This document shows, in pieces, positions 41,611-52,396 of a DNA stretch of 64,000 bases. The position numbers and the translations under genes were made by a program. The stretch lies in the NCBI GenBank assembly GCA_021464415.1, contig CM038466.1, positions 23,313,017 to 23,377,016 of the forward strand, in the 5' to 3' direction. A model generated the notes under the pieces. The model did not search any database. It saw only the letters and a list, made by a program, of their open reading frames with translations, and had not been told where the DNA came from. The number at the start of each line of letters is the position of its first letter. The first letter of the stretch is position 1. The DNA is from Lonicera japonica. Its lineage: Eukaryota; Streptophyta; Magnoliopsida; Dipsacales; Caprifoliaceae.

Positions 41611-42373
41611 TTAGTAGGAGATGGTGTTTAGGAGAGAGGCCCTTGTTCCAACCAATCTCCTAAAAATGCATTCCAAACCATTCTCAATGCCTTCGATGCT
41701 ACCCTCTAATCTTTCTAGATTTTCAAGCTAGTTTTCGCATGCTAATTCTCCCTTGTTAATCAATTTTGATACTAGTGACCATTTAGTTCGCTTTGGCTTC
41801 GAAACTGGCATAGATATGAATAGCAAGATGGATTGGAAGATTGAAATGTTCACTGTGGTAACTTATCTTAATACTCTTATTACTGCTGACATGTTGTGGT
41901 ATACATCTAGGAGATCTGAGGCCAAACTTTTGCTTTCCATTTGTTTGAGAGATGCAATCAGTCTTTTGGCATCCTTCTTCATTTGCTTTTGGAAGGAATT
42001 GTATTTGGCGATGCTGCTTTCCATGCTCAAATCTCCCTTTGAGCTGATTGAAGATCTCTAATATGTTCCTTAATTTGTGACACTAGGTCCTTTATAGAGC
42101 CACATATATCTAAAACTTTCATGAATTCATCCAATAGCTCCTCGACTCATTTCTCACGTTGATGGTGAGATAGAGCTTGTTGGGTGTGTGGCAAATTGAA
42201 AAGTTCGTCTATGCTTTTGTAAAAATCTTCCAACGAAGATAGACTATTGAAAATTGTTTCTGCTGTTGGTGTGGCAGTTGCTTCCCATGATTGGATCTTG
42301 TTGAGCTCTTCTTCAACTTTAAGAATGGTAGGATGTGATATGCTGGGAAAACTTTCTGATCGAACATGGTAGC
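41611..42373 (-). pseudogene. DUF241-G, pseudogene (main part)
   Basis: Homologous to the intact copies over the whole length but with several lesions. The 3' end is partly duplicated (gacattagtaggagatgg at 41573-41590 and 41607-41624). CAG to TAG in CEN-Q-LENLE near 41727. A roughly 10-bp deletion in the RRRKGDL region (ctccctttgagctg, 42035-42050). TGG to TGA in REK-W-VEELLD near 42147. The N-terminal part is readable (SYHVRSESFPSISHPTILKV, NKIQSWEATATPTAETIFN) and has the WEA insertion. An LTR interrupts it at 42374 after the SYHVRS codons. Confidence 0.92.
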
Positions 42374-42850
42374 TGAGAAGATTGGCTCTCCTTTGTTTTG
42401 GTGAACCATGATCGATCATGGGTATGTCCATGATCGATCATGGTATTTAATTTTTGCGGCAGTACACTTTCATGATCGATCATGGGGTATACCATGATCG
42501 ATCATGGGTCCAGGATTTTGGCTTTAAAGTGTAGTTTTGGCTCATTTGTGCAGGTAGCTTGTTTTTGCCTAGAAATAAGTTGAGAGCTAAAATTTGTGAG
42601 AAAATTTTTCTTGTGTGCTTATAATCAATCTTTGTTCCCAATTATCAATAGAAGCTATCATCTGTGTGGATTAGTGGCTTTTACGCCGACACCACAGTAA
42701 ATCTTTGTCTTGCGTAATTTTTCATTTATTTCCTATTTCTCTATAATGGGTGTACTTTTTTGTGTCGGTTCTTCTTTTGGGTATACCAAGTGAGCTTGTA
42801 TGATCCCTCCGTGTTGCGTCGTGCTCGGTCGTGAGCGGTTTGGCGCAACA
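42374..42850 (+). repeat. Solo-type LTR of the Copia-5 family with its own TSD
   Basis: 477 bp, tgagaagattggctc...gtttggcgcaaca, flanked on both sides by gtagc (42369-42373 and 42851-42855), as for a solo LTR. Four palindromes of the CATGATCGATCATG type at 42406-42421, 42428-42443, 42470-42485 and 42492-42507. It differs from the partner at 48122-48598 at roughly a dozen sites. The R/U5-like part matches the Copia-4 LTR closely. Confidence 0.9.
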
Positions 42851-42989
42851 GTAGCTAATGTTGGATCGTGAAGAAGAATAAGCCGTTGTTAAATTTATTT
42901 TTCTTGTTTTATCTCTTTCAGGATTTGAAAAGCTCAAACTTGTGGGTGGAAACTAACACCTCTGTGCCTAGTTATTTATAGGTAGACTA
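42851..42989 (-). pseudogene. DUF241-G 5' end, first copy of a 139-bp duplication
   Basis: Holds the first codons of G on the minus strand (ACG GCT TAT TCT TCT TCA CGA: TAYSSSR; the ATG is ACG at 42884-42886), its leader and the TATA-like ttatttata (42972-42980). It ends at acta (42986-42989), where the sequence switches into copia gag. It is duplicated at 48599-48737 with two differences. Confidence 0.9.
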
Positions 42990-42993
42990 CGTT

Positions 42994-44208
42994 ATGCGTG
43001 AAAAATCCGCGGCTAGCATATGGAAGATACTGGAAGAGAAATACATGATGAAGAGCATAGAGAATCGTCTCTATCTCAAGAAGAAGTTGTTCCGGTTTGA
43101 ATATGCTAGAGGTACATCAATGAGTGAGCATGTCGATGAGTTTAACAAGATGATTTCGGATTTGTTAAACTTAAACGAGGACATGAAAGATAAGGATAAG
43201 GCTATCTTGTTGCTCAATTCACTTCCGGAATCCTATGACCATTTAAGCACCACTTTGTTATATGGCAAGGATTCAGTGAAATATGAGGACGTTTCTTCGA
43301 CACTGCTTGGTAATGAGCAGAGACAGAGGGAGAAATGTAGTACATCGTCCGATGCGTTGGTGACGCAGGGAAGGACAGCTGATCGGAAACAAGCAAAGCA
43401 CAACAACTCTTGGTCCAAGTCACGTACTAAGTACTTGGATAACATGGAATATTACAAGTGCAAAAAGAAGGGGCATATGAAGAAGAATTGTCCTAACGCT
43501 TGGGTAGACAAGGGGAAGAAGAAGAATGCGGATGATACCGCGAATTCTGTTACTTCATGGGATGATGATTTCGAGAGTATGTTAGTGGTTACTCCTAGGG
43601 AAAGCTCAACGGATGAGTGGATTTTAGACTCGGGTTGTTCATACCACATGTGTCCAAACAAGGACCTTTTCCATACCTTGACGAAGGTGAATGGAGGAAC
43701 GGTTTTGATAGGCAATGATCACGTTTGTAGGACGGAGGGTATTGGAACGGTCAAGTTGAAACTACATGACGGAGTAGTCAAAACTCTGAATGAAGTCAGG
43801 TACATCCCGGATCTGAAGAAGAATTTGATTTCTTTGGGTTCTTTAGATTCCAACGGGTGCAAGATTGTACTCGAGAATGGAATGCTAAAGGTTACTTCCG
43901 GTGCCTTAGTGTTGATGAAGGAAAAGAAAGAGGGTAATCTGTATTTCCTTCAAGGTAGTACGGTGACGGGTAGCGTTTTAGTTTCTACGGAAGCTGGTGG
44001 AGCAAGTACAAGTTCGGATTCGACGAGATTATGGCACATGAGATTGGGACATGCCGGGGAGAAGGCAATGACGGTGTTATGTAAAGAAGGTTTGCTCAAG
44101 GATGCGAAGAGCTGCAAGCTGGAGTTTTTTGAGCATTGTGTGCTCGGAAAACAGACTCGAGTAAAGTTTGGGACGGCTATTCATTGCATGAAAGGGTTGC
44201 TTGACTAG
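42994..44208 (+). pseudogene. Copia-5 gag (partial), protease and pre-integrase
   Basis: 404 residues: KSAASIWKILEEKYMMKSIE, LLLNSLPESYDHLSTTLLYG, a damaged zinc knuckle (YYKCKKKGHMKKNC, first Cys replaced by Tyr), protease DEWILDSGCSYHMCPNKDLF, pre-integrase LWHMRLGHAGEKAMTVLCKE. Ends in a TAG after MKGLLD, where the integrase HTDVWGP motif should follow (the codons after it read IHTNVWGPSKTKS). Confidence 0.9.
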
Positions 44209-44827
44209 ATACACACAAATGTCTGGGGACCTTCTAAGACGAAATCCTTAGGAGGAAATCATTACTTTGTTACATTTGTAGATGATTTCTCTAGGAGGAT
44301 TTGGGTATATCTTATGAAGCACAAAGACAAGGTCTTTGAGGTGTTTCTAAGGTGGAAGAAGATGGTCGAAAATCAGCTTGACAGGAAGATCAATGTGCTT
44401 AGATCCGATAACGGCGGAGAGTACACTAGTGATCCCGTTTAAGGAGTACTGCCAAGATGAGGGAATTGTTCGCCATTTCACGGTTAGAGGTACACCACAA
44501 CAAAACGGAGTAGCTGAGAGGATGAACCGTACCTTACTTGAAAAAGTGAGGTGTATGCTGTCAAATGCTAATTTGGGGAAACAGTATTGGGCGGAGGCCT
44601 TGTCCTATGCTAGCTACATTGTTAACATGCTGCCATCTTCAGGGGTCGATTACAAAACTCCTATGGAGGTTTGGACAGGATCTTATGCAAGTTACGATTC
44701 ATTACACATATTTGGGTGTCCGGCTTATTATCACGTTCGTGAAGATAAGATTGATCCAAGAGCCCGAAAGGCGATCTTTATGGGTTCAAGAATTGGAGTC
44801 AAGGGATACAAGTTGTGGTGTCTTTAA
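44209..44827 (+). pseudogene. Copia-5 integrase remnant
   Basis: In frame after the TAG: NVWGPSKTKSLGGNHYFVTF and VDDFSRRIWVYLMKHKDK, then RSDNGGEYTSD. A one-base shift at about 44437 moves the rest to another frame (FKEYCQDEGIVRHFTVRG, TPQQNGVAERMNRTLLEKVR, DSLHIFGCPAYYHVREDKID), ending with TAA at about 44827. The first catalytic Asp context HTDVW is HTNVW here. Confidence 0.85.
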
Positions 44828-44836
44828 GACAAGAAA

Positions 44837-45496
44837 ATGATCGTTAGCAGAGATGTTACATTTGACGAGGTATCTTTGCTCAAGATGCCCATGGGAGAAA
44901 ATGTAAAGGCTCTCGATAAGAGTGAGAAGAGCGGAGTGGTGCAAACGGAAGTTACTACGCCGGTGGTGACTATTTCGATGCAATCGGAAGTGACTAATCC
45001 GGTTGATTCTTCCGATAATGATTCGGAGAATGTGGAGATTCCTATTGAGGGGTTTAGTCAACAACAAGGAGAGGTACCGTCATTGGCGAGCAGAAGGGAG
45101 CCTAGAGCTCGACGAGCACCGCAACGACTTGGCTTTGAAGATAGTGTGGCATATGCATTGGTGGTTTATGGCGATGAACCGACTTCTTATCGGGAGGCAG
45201 TGGCGGATAGTCATTGTGATGAATGAAAGGCGGCCATGGGTGAGGAGATGGATTCTCTTCACAAGAATGAAACCTGGGATCTTTGCAAGTTGCCAAAGAG
45301 GAAAAAGTCAATTGGGTGCAAATGGGTGTTTGCCAAGAAAGACGGGGTTCTAGATTCGGATGTTCGGTATAAAGCAAGAGTGGTAGCTAAGGGATTTGCA
45401 CAAAGGGAAGGGGTGGATTATAATGAAGTCTTCTCTTCGGTAGTAAAACACACTTCCATTAGAGTGCTATTAGCTATGGTATCGCAGTTGACTTAG
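44837..45496 (+). pseudogene. Copia-5 linker and RT N-terminal segment
   Basis: MIVSRDVTFDEVSLLKMPMG and an acidic linker to EAVADSHCDE. A TGA at about 45224 stands where Trp is expected (E-W-KAAMGEEM). Then EEMDSLHKNETWDLCKLPKR, GCKWVFAKKDG, YKARVVAKGFAQREGVDYNE. Frame lost at about 45490 (VSQLT-*), just before LEQLDVKTAFLYGDLDEEI. Confidence 0.88.
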
Positions 45497-45528
45497 AGCT
45501 TGAACAACTCGACGTCAAGACGGCGTTC

Positions 45529-46284
45529 TTGTATGGGGATCTAGATGAGGAGATTTATATATCTCAACCGGAGGGGTTCAAGGTTGTTGGCAAGGAAGAT
45601 TGTGTTTGTAAACTGAAGAAGTCCTTGTATGGGTTGAAGCAATCGCCTAGACAATGGTACAAAAAGTTTGACACGTTCATGATGGCTCATAAATTCAAGT
45701 GGAGTGATTTTGATCATTGCGTTTACTTCAAGAAACTCAAGGGGGATTCATTTATCTACTTACTCTTATATGTTGATGACATGCTTATTTGTTCATCGAG
45801 TATGTCTGATATCAACACGGTGAAGGCTCAGTTGAGTCTCGAGTTTGAGATGAAGGACTTGGGTGGAGCTAAGAAGATTTTGGGAATGGAGATAGTGAGG
45901 GAGAGGAAGAAGGGAAGATTGTGCCTCACTCAGAGGCAATATCTAGATAAAGTAGTAGCCAGGTTTGGGATGCAGGACTCAAAGCCTGTGAGTGTTCCAT
46001 TGGCTCCGTACTTCAAGCTCTCGACAACTATGTCTCTAGGAATAGATGAAGAGGTGGAGTATATGGCTCAAGTTCCGTATGCGAGTGCGATAGGAAGCTT
46101 GATGTATGTCATGGTGTGTACTCGACCTGATATTGCTCAGGCAGTGAGCATTGTGAGTAGGTTTATGGCAAATCTGGGGAAACAACATTGGAATGCCGTT
46201 AAGTGGATTTTCCGGTACCTACAAGGGACGAAAAATAAAGGGTTGGTGTACCAGAGAACTGAGGGGTATATTATTTGCGGGTAG
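45529..46284 (+). pseudogene. Copia-5 RT catalytic half
   Basis: DLDEEIYISQPEGFKVVGKE, SLYGLKQSPRQWYKKFDTFM, active site LLLYVDDMLICSSSMSD, FEMKDLGGAKKILGMEIVRE, RPDIAQAVSIVSRFMANLGK, FRYLQGTKNKGLVYQRTEGY. The conserved frame stops at 46281 because the hAT element begins. Confidence 0.92.
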
Positions 46285-46665
46285 GGGCGGGAAAATATAC
46301 CAATAATACCGTACCAACTTCTACCAAACCGAACCAATACCAAAATATACCGAAATTTGGTAATGGTACAATACCAATCGGTATTGTACCATACCGATTT
46401 TTTTTGGTACGGCACTGGTACTCAAACTCATTACCGACGGTATACCGTACCGTACCGAAATTTTGGTATTACCATGGTATACCGTACCGAACCGTACCAA
46501 GTGTACCAATTATACCAAATACATTAAATTACCAAATTAATTACCAATAGTCTAAGTATTTATATATTTGTGTAATTCAGTATTTATATATTTGTGTATA
46601 GACTATAGAGTATAATTGTTAGAGTATGAAAATAAATAAAAAATAATACAGTTTGTGTATTTATG

Positions 46666-46696
<31 letters not shown>

Positions 46697-46792
46697 GTAA
46701 TCAGTAATCTGTGTATTTGTATATTTATTAATTTATATATATATATATATATCTGTAATCTATGTATTTTTATATGTGTGTAATAAAGACAG

Positions 46793-46823
<31 letters not shown>

Positions 46824-47526
46824 TATTAATTGCATGTAGCATTATTAAACAATAGATGCTAAAAAAAAGAGTTATGATTTACAATGCATAGGAATAAGAG
46901 TGTGTATGAGCAGTCACGCATCTAGTTATTAGTTGATTAAATTGAAAATGAACTTGATTACAATTTAACATTATTGACTAGCTTGTGATAGGATTTTGTT
47001 TGCTTTGTTTTTTATTTTTTTATTTTTTTATTTTTAAATAATGATAAGCTGACCTTGTTTGACAAATTATAAATGGTTTGATGGTTGTATTCATTTTTAG
47101 TTTGATAGTAAATAAGTACCTTAAAATGTTTAAATTAAAATTGTTAATAGTAGTTAAAAAACAATTGGTTAAATAAGTTGTTATGCGTGTGTAATAGTGC
47201 TTAAGAGCATCTCTAATTGAATGTATTATTAAAATTGGTTAGAATGTTTATTTTTCTCAATAATTAAAATTGTGGGATCTATTATTTGTATAATTGGATT
47301 AGTGGTTATAGACTGTTAAGGGTATACAATCTTCTTTTTTATTTTTTAGGATTGATTTTTTGGTAATGTACCGTACCAATCCGTACCGTACCGATATTTC
47401 GGTATACCAAAGTTCGGTATACCGAAGTTTTGGTATGGTAATGGTAATAGATTTTGGCGTACCAAATTTTTGGTATGGTACTCGGTATACTCGGTATGGT
47501 ACGGTATTGTACCAAATCCACCCCTA
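46282..47526. mobile_element. Non-autonomous hAT element nested in Copia-5 RNase H
   Basis: 1,245 bp. Ends TAGGGGCGGG and CCACCCCTA (imperfect TIR TAGGGG[C/T]GG). Eight-base flanks tttgcggg (46274-46281) and tttgcagg (47527-47534), one mismatch. Excising it restores the RNase H context IIC-R-YVDSDYAG. About 220 bp at each end is packed with GGTAC/GGTATACCG motifs in both orientations. The middle is AT-rich with (AT)n. No transposase. Confidence 0.88.
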
Positions 47527-48002
47527 TTTGCAGGTATGTTGATTCGGACTATGCTGGAAATCTTGACAAGCGACGGTCGACCACGGGGTATATTTTCACA
47601 TTTAGTGGTGGTCCGATTAGCTGGAGGTCGATGTTGCAAGGTGTAGTGGCGTTGTCTACTACGGAAGCAGAATACATTGCAGCAACAAAGGCAGTCAAGG
47701 AAGCATTGTGGCTTCGGGGTTTGATAGGTGATTTGGGGATGGTTCAAGAGAATGTCGTTATACATTGTGATAGCCAGAGTGCTATTCATTTGGCCAAGAA
47801 CCAAGTTCATCACTGACGGACGAAGCACATAGATATCCGATTTCATTTCATACGGGAAATTATCGAGAGTGGTGAAGTAATTTTGAAAAAAATTGGCACC
47901 AATGATAATCCTGCAGATATGATGACGAAGGTGGTACCGATGACCAAGTTTAAGCATTGCTCGACTTTGGTTAACATTCTTCGGTGTTGAGGACCCATTC
48001 GG
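47527..48002 (+). pseudogene. Copia-5 RNase H remnant
   Basis: YVDSDYAGNLDKRRSTTGYI, FSGGPISWRSMLQGVVALST, TEAEYIAATKAVKEALWL, VVIHCDSQSAIHLAKNQVHH, a TGA at about 47815 (expected Arg), then RTKHIDIRFHFIREIIESGE and GTNDNPADMMTKVVPM. The acidic residues of RNase H are kept. Confidence 0.88.
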
Positions 48003-48121
48003 GGGTAGAGGCTCTTCAGGGCAGAGTGTGATGCTATAGCAGTATTGATGGAGGAACAAGTGGAGTAAGGTGTGCAATTTTGCTAGACGGGTTAGCTGCA
48101 TGGTTCGCCAAGGTGGAGATT

Positions 48122-48598
48122 TGAGAAGATTGGCTCTCCTTTGTTTTGGTGAACCATGATCGATCATGGGTATGTCCATGATCGATCATGGTATTTAATT
48201 TTTGCGGCAGTACACTTTCATGATCGATCATGGGGTATACCATGATCGATCATGGGTCCAGGATTTTGGCTTTAAAGTGTAGTTTTGGCTCATTTGTGCA
48301 GGTAGCTTGTTTTTGCCTAGAAATAAGTTGAGAGCTAAAATTTGTGAGAAAATTTTTCTTGTGTGCTTGTAATCACTCTTTGTTCACAATTATCAATAGA
48401 AGCTATCATCTGTGTGGATTAGTGGCTTTTATGCCGACACCACGGTAAATCTTTGTCTTGTGTAATTTTTCATTTATTTCCTATTTCTCTATAATGGGTG
48501 TACTTTTTTGTGTCGGTTCTTCTTTTGGGTATACCAAGTGAGCTTGTGTGATCCCTCCGCGTTGCATCGTGCTCGATCGTGAGCGGTTTGGAGCAACA
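48122..48598 (+). repeat. Copia-5 3' LTR
   Basis: 477 bp. Palindromes at 48154-48169, 48176-48191, 48218-48233 and 48240-48255. Followed by gtagt, one base different from the TSD gtagc of the first LTR. Confidence 0.92.
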
Positions 48599-48737
48599 GT
48601 AGTTAATGTTGGATCGTGAAGAAGAATAAGCCGTTGTTAAATTTATTTTTCTTGTTTTATCTCTTTCAGGATTTGAAAAGCTCAAACTTGTGGGTGGAAA
48701 CTAACAGCTCTGTGCCTAGTTATTTATAGGTAGACTA
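48599..48737 (-). pseudogene. DUF241-G 5' end, second copy, in its original context
   Basis: Same codons as 42851-42989, with the ATG again ACG (48632-48634), so the start was lost before the duplication. Here the sequence continues past acta (48734-48737) into normal upstream DNA of the unit, including the upstream block at 48948-49013. Confidence 0.9.
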
Positions 48738-49983
48738 ATGCTTTTTAACTCATAACAATGTAATTAGCATGTGGCGGTCAGTGCGGTCTTCCTTCAAATA
48801 TGGCAATCTTGTTAAACATAAAGCCAACAAAGCAAAATAGTTGGCTATTTCTTTAGTCCCCATGATCCATATCATTAGTCGATGTCTCCCTTGCATATGG
48901 CATTATGGCCACATTTCAAAATGTGTTTCGTACTAAAAAATTCAAGCTGACCTGCCTCTGCATATGATGCTTGTTAGGGCCGACTCATTTTGAGGAACCT
49001 TAATTCATAATCAACACAAGGAAATGCTATAGACTAAAGATTGTGCAGAGATTGAGATCAAGATATCAAAAGATCAATAACATTTTTTTTTGGATGGAGA
49101 TGCGGACTTGGGATATTTAATTATGTGCACATATTGGTTGTTGTCCAATTGTTACGTTTTATATTTAGCTAATAATCCTCTAGGTGTAGATGACTATAAG
49201 GTGGTCATATCCCCTTTTGTTTTCATAAACTGTTTTAGGGGACACACAGGTAGCTATGGATATACAAAATAGGCATCAGGTATAAAATTATTTTTGCTTC
49301 CATGATTGTTTTTTTCATCTACCAAACTTGTGCCGTTTTCCATTCAAATGTTAGTTGTGAATAATCTTTAGCATGTTGAAAATCCCATTATATGAATAAC
49401 CAGTGTTCCTGTTTTGTCGATCTTGAAATTTAGAATATTAGCTTACCGTTTTTTATGTCAGGCTAAATGTTGAAAATTTTAACACAAATGGGCTGAAATG
49501 AATGTTTTTCTTAAAAAAAAATAAAAGAGGACCATGAAGAATATTATTTACACAGAACAACTCAAATAGAGTGTCTATGGCTGTTTCCAAAGAGAAATTA
49601 GGATACGCAACAAGAAATGTTAGCAACGCATTAGTTTTTTATTGTGATCCTCGAATCCTGAACATTAATTAGCAAAACAGTTAACTAAATGTCCTAACAG
49701 AAGCCAACCGAGAGAAGTGAAAAACCAATCCATACAACAATCATGTGATCATGGTTTTATAGTATCTCCAATATGATATTTGCTTTCGTACTCAGCATTT
49801 TGGTATTTGTCTTTGCCTCTTTTTACATGAACGCTAATGGGTTGGTTGATAAATTCCAGTAATTGCATGCTATGACTTATTGCCACCCCAATCATTCTGT
49901 CTGCCAGAAATTTGAGCATCTTTCAAACATAATCCATATGGTGGGTCAAAACAAATAATAAGTTTTGATTTAATTATATGTTT
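48738..49983. other. Intergenic part of the tandem unit upstream of G
   Basis: Matches other unit intervals (ctgcctctgcatatgatgct near 48952; ttggttgataaattccagta near 49843). No ORF, RNA gene or further TSD is recognised. Confidence 0.65.
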
Positions 49984-50045
49984 TGTATACACAGGGATGA
50001 CTATATTCGCAATGTCCCCATAAGGTTTGCTGCCGGCCTATATAA
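49984..50045. repeat. Conserved noncoding module, copy 3' of DUF241-H
   Basis: tgtatacacagggatgacta, ttcgcaatgtccccataagg, tttgctgccggcctatata. The most diverged full-length copy. Confidence 0.8.
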
Positions 50046-50603
50046 AAAGAACCATTCAAGTCCTAGGCATGATCAAATTATTAAAAATATATACAGCTAA
50101 TATTTATTGTACTTGATCTATGATTCTACTGAAGAGACCTTATATTGTTTGGAAAGTTATGTTTGTGTGTGGTGAAATGAAAATTTTACAAAAGTAAGAC
50201 TAAAATGATATAGTGTAGTTAAAACTACTTTTAGCATAGAACAAGGTTTCTATCTCATTCAGAAATCCATGCCTATGGACTAAAGTAAAGAACCATTGAT
50301 GCTTGATCATTGAAGGACTCCCTTAGTTAACCAATCTTCAAGTAATCTTGAAAACTAAATGAAAACTGAATCCTAATCTTAATACGGAGGAATATACATG
50401 CATTCACGGAAAAATATAAATATATATGTAGAGAGGAAAAATGGATATAGAATCAGAATTGGTCCTGTATTATTTTCTGTATAACTACAAAATTTGGATT
50501 CATGTACAAAATTTCTGAATTGAAAATATGAACCCCTAGGCAGATCCTCTAAAATTTGGATGCCAATGACAGGTTTAAGGGGTGAAAAATCTTTGGTAAT
50601 GAC

Positions 50604-50830
50604 ATCAGTAGTAGATGGTGTTTAGGAGAGAGGCCCTTGTTTTAAACAATTTCGAAAACACGCACTCCAAACCATTCTCAATGCCACCCTCCAACCCTTC
50701 AACATCTTCAGGTTGGATTTGACATGCTACTCGCCCTTGTTAATCAATTTTGTTACCAACAACGATTTAGTTTGCTTTGGCTTTGAAATTGGCAGGCATA
50801 CAAATAACAAGATGGATTGGAATATTGAAA
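50604..50830 (-). pseudogene. DUF241-H, C-terminal part
   Basis: Minus-strand homology to the last 75 codons of the family (QSILLFVCMPI-like text, EGLEGGIENGLECVF region, ending NTIYY-stop). Copia-3 interrupts it at 50831. The next piece resumes after the copia at 57853. Confidence 0.85.
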
Positions 50831-51343
50831 TGTTGGATTAATTTTTATATTAATCTTACTTTGGTCCACACATGTATATTATTAATGTGTGTCATCATTT
50901 ACAAGCCTAAAATTAAGTGATCTAATTTAATGTTTTAAGTAGGCTTGAGGTTATTTGTCATGGAAATAATGTGTAGATGCCATTATGTGAATTCTATTTC
51001 TATGAGGGGCGGAAATAGAATTATCGGAAAGTTCAAGGTGAACTTATGTAATTGCGGCATTGGTCCCCAACCCATCCATCCTTATATAAGTTGTCTTCTA
51101 TCAATGGAGACATACAACAGAGCTATTCTCTACATCCTCTTAAGGAGAATACTAAGGGATATAGAAGGGGAAAGGGTTGGAAGATCAATTGCCATACGGA
51201 AATTGACGCTAAAGTCCGCTGCATCGATCAATCAATTCCAATGGAGACAGGTACACACACTTCTCTTTTGTATTCTCTTGGCACTAGATATGATGCACGA
51301 TCCTAGAATTGATGTTGTCTAGGACACTCAATTATTCCTAACA
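50831..51343 (+). repeat. Copia-3 5' LTR
   Basis: 513 bp, tgttggattaa...attattcctaaca. Near-identical to 57340-57852. Confidence 0.96.
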
Positions 51344-52303
51344 AGTGGTATCAGAGCCGGTTTTAGTGTCGTATCTATTGTTAGAGATTTTATATGTACA
51401 GAATTCATGATTATAATTTTCTATAAATCGTTGAAAATAATATTTTTCATGAATTGGAGAACACGATAAAATTCTAAGAATTTTAATTTGGTGGTATTGT
51501 CTTCGTCTTTATGGATATATATATATGCATGTGTGTGTATATATAATTTCGGATATGTTTACAATTATATGCATAAATAAGGAATCCCGTATACATGGCC
51601 GATTGAATTTATGGCAATTGGTTTCACCCTTAAGTAATTAAATTTTTTTTTTTTTGGATTATGACAACTCTTGGAATATTATAAGATTGCATAATTTTTG
51701 TTATATATATATATATATATATATCTATATCTACGGTTGTGCAAATTGCTAGCTCAACAAAGCAATATATGTATTTTATATAAATAAAGTTTGTGTTATA
51801 TATATATATATATCTATGGTTGTATGTAGATCTTCATTTATAATGGGATTATATAAGATATTATATATAAAGTATATATAATAATAATATTTGTTTTCTT
51901 TATGTATATATATTAATTGAAGTAAAAGTTAGATGAATGTGCCATTATCATGATGTTTTCTTTCTTTTACATTATTTATATATATATTAGTTTAAGTTGG
52001 TGATAAGATATATATTGTATATATATATAAAGAAAGTGCCATTATAATGCTTTTCTCTTTTATATTATTTATGTATAAATATTAATTTAAGTAAAAGTGA
52101 TATATGTATTTTATATACATAAAGATTGTGCCAACATAATAATTTTTTTTATTATTATTATTAAATAAAGAATGTCTTATGTATATGTTGGTTTCATTTA
52201 TTACATGATGGTAAAAGTTTTATGGTAAATATATATATATAGACAAATTTTAGAAATATCAGTGAAAATGAAAATATTTATTTATTTATTTTTCGCCAGA
52301 ATT

Positions 52304-52396
52304 GTCACTGTTTATAACAGTGACCAGTTTATCCAGAATTGTCACTGTTTTTGACAGTGACGAACTTCAGGTTGTCACTGTTTTCAGCAGTGACAA
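52304..52396 (+). other. Triple hairpin in the Copia-3 leader
   Basis: Three stems in 93 bp. GTCACTGTT (52304-52312) / AACAGTGAC (52316-52324). GTCACTGT (52341-52348) / ACAGTGAC (52354-52361). TTGTCACTG (52372-52380) / CAGTGACAA (52388-52396). The third has the same arms as the Copia-1 hairpin and a similar loop (ttttcag versus ttttgcg). Confidence 0.8.

Larger units (their letters stand above)
42990..48121 (+). mobile_element. Copia-5 internal region, 5'-truncated
   Basis: Copia interior that begins in mid-gag (sister Copia-4 has gatatactacgttatgcgtg at this point). It therefore lacks its 5' LTR, PBS, leader and gag N-terminus. It runs through protease, integrase, RT and RNase H and ends in PPT-like caaggtggagatt before the 3' LTR (48122). 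Several stops and frameshifts. A hAT element (46282-47526) splits RNase H. Confidence 0.92.

Noticed and set aside
50945..51322. ORF of 125 codons in the Copia-3 5' LTR (and 57454-57744 in the 3' LTR)
   Set aside because: It lies entirely in the LTR, has no family resemblance, and a single base difference shortens the second copy.
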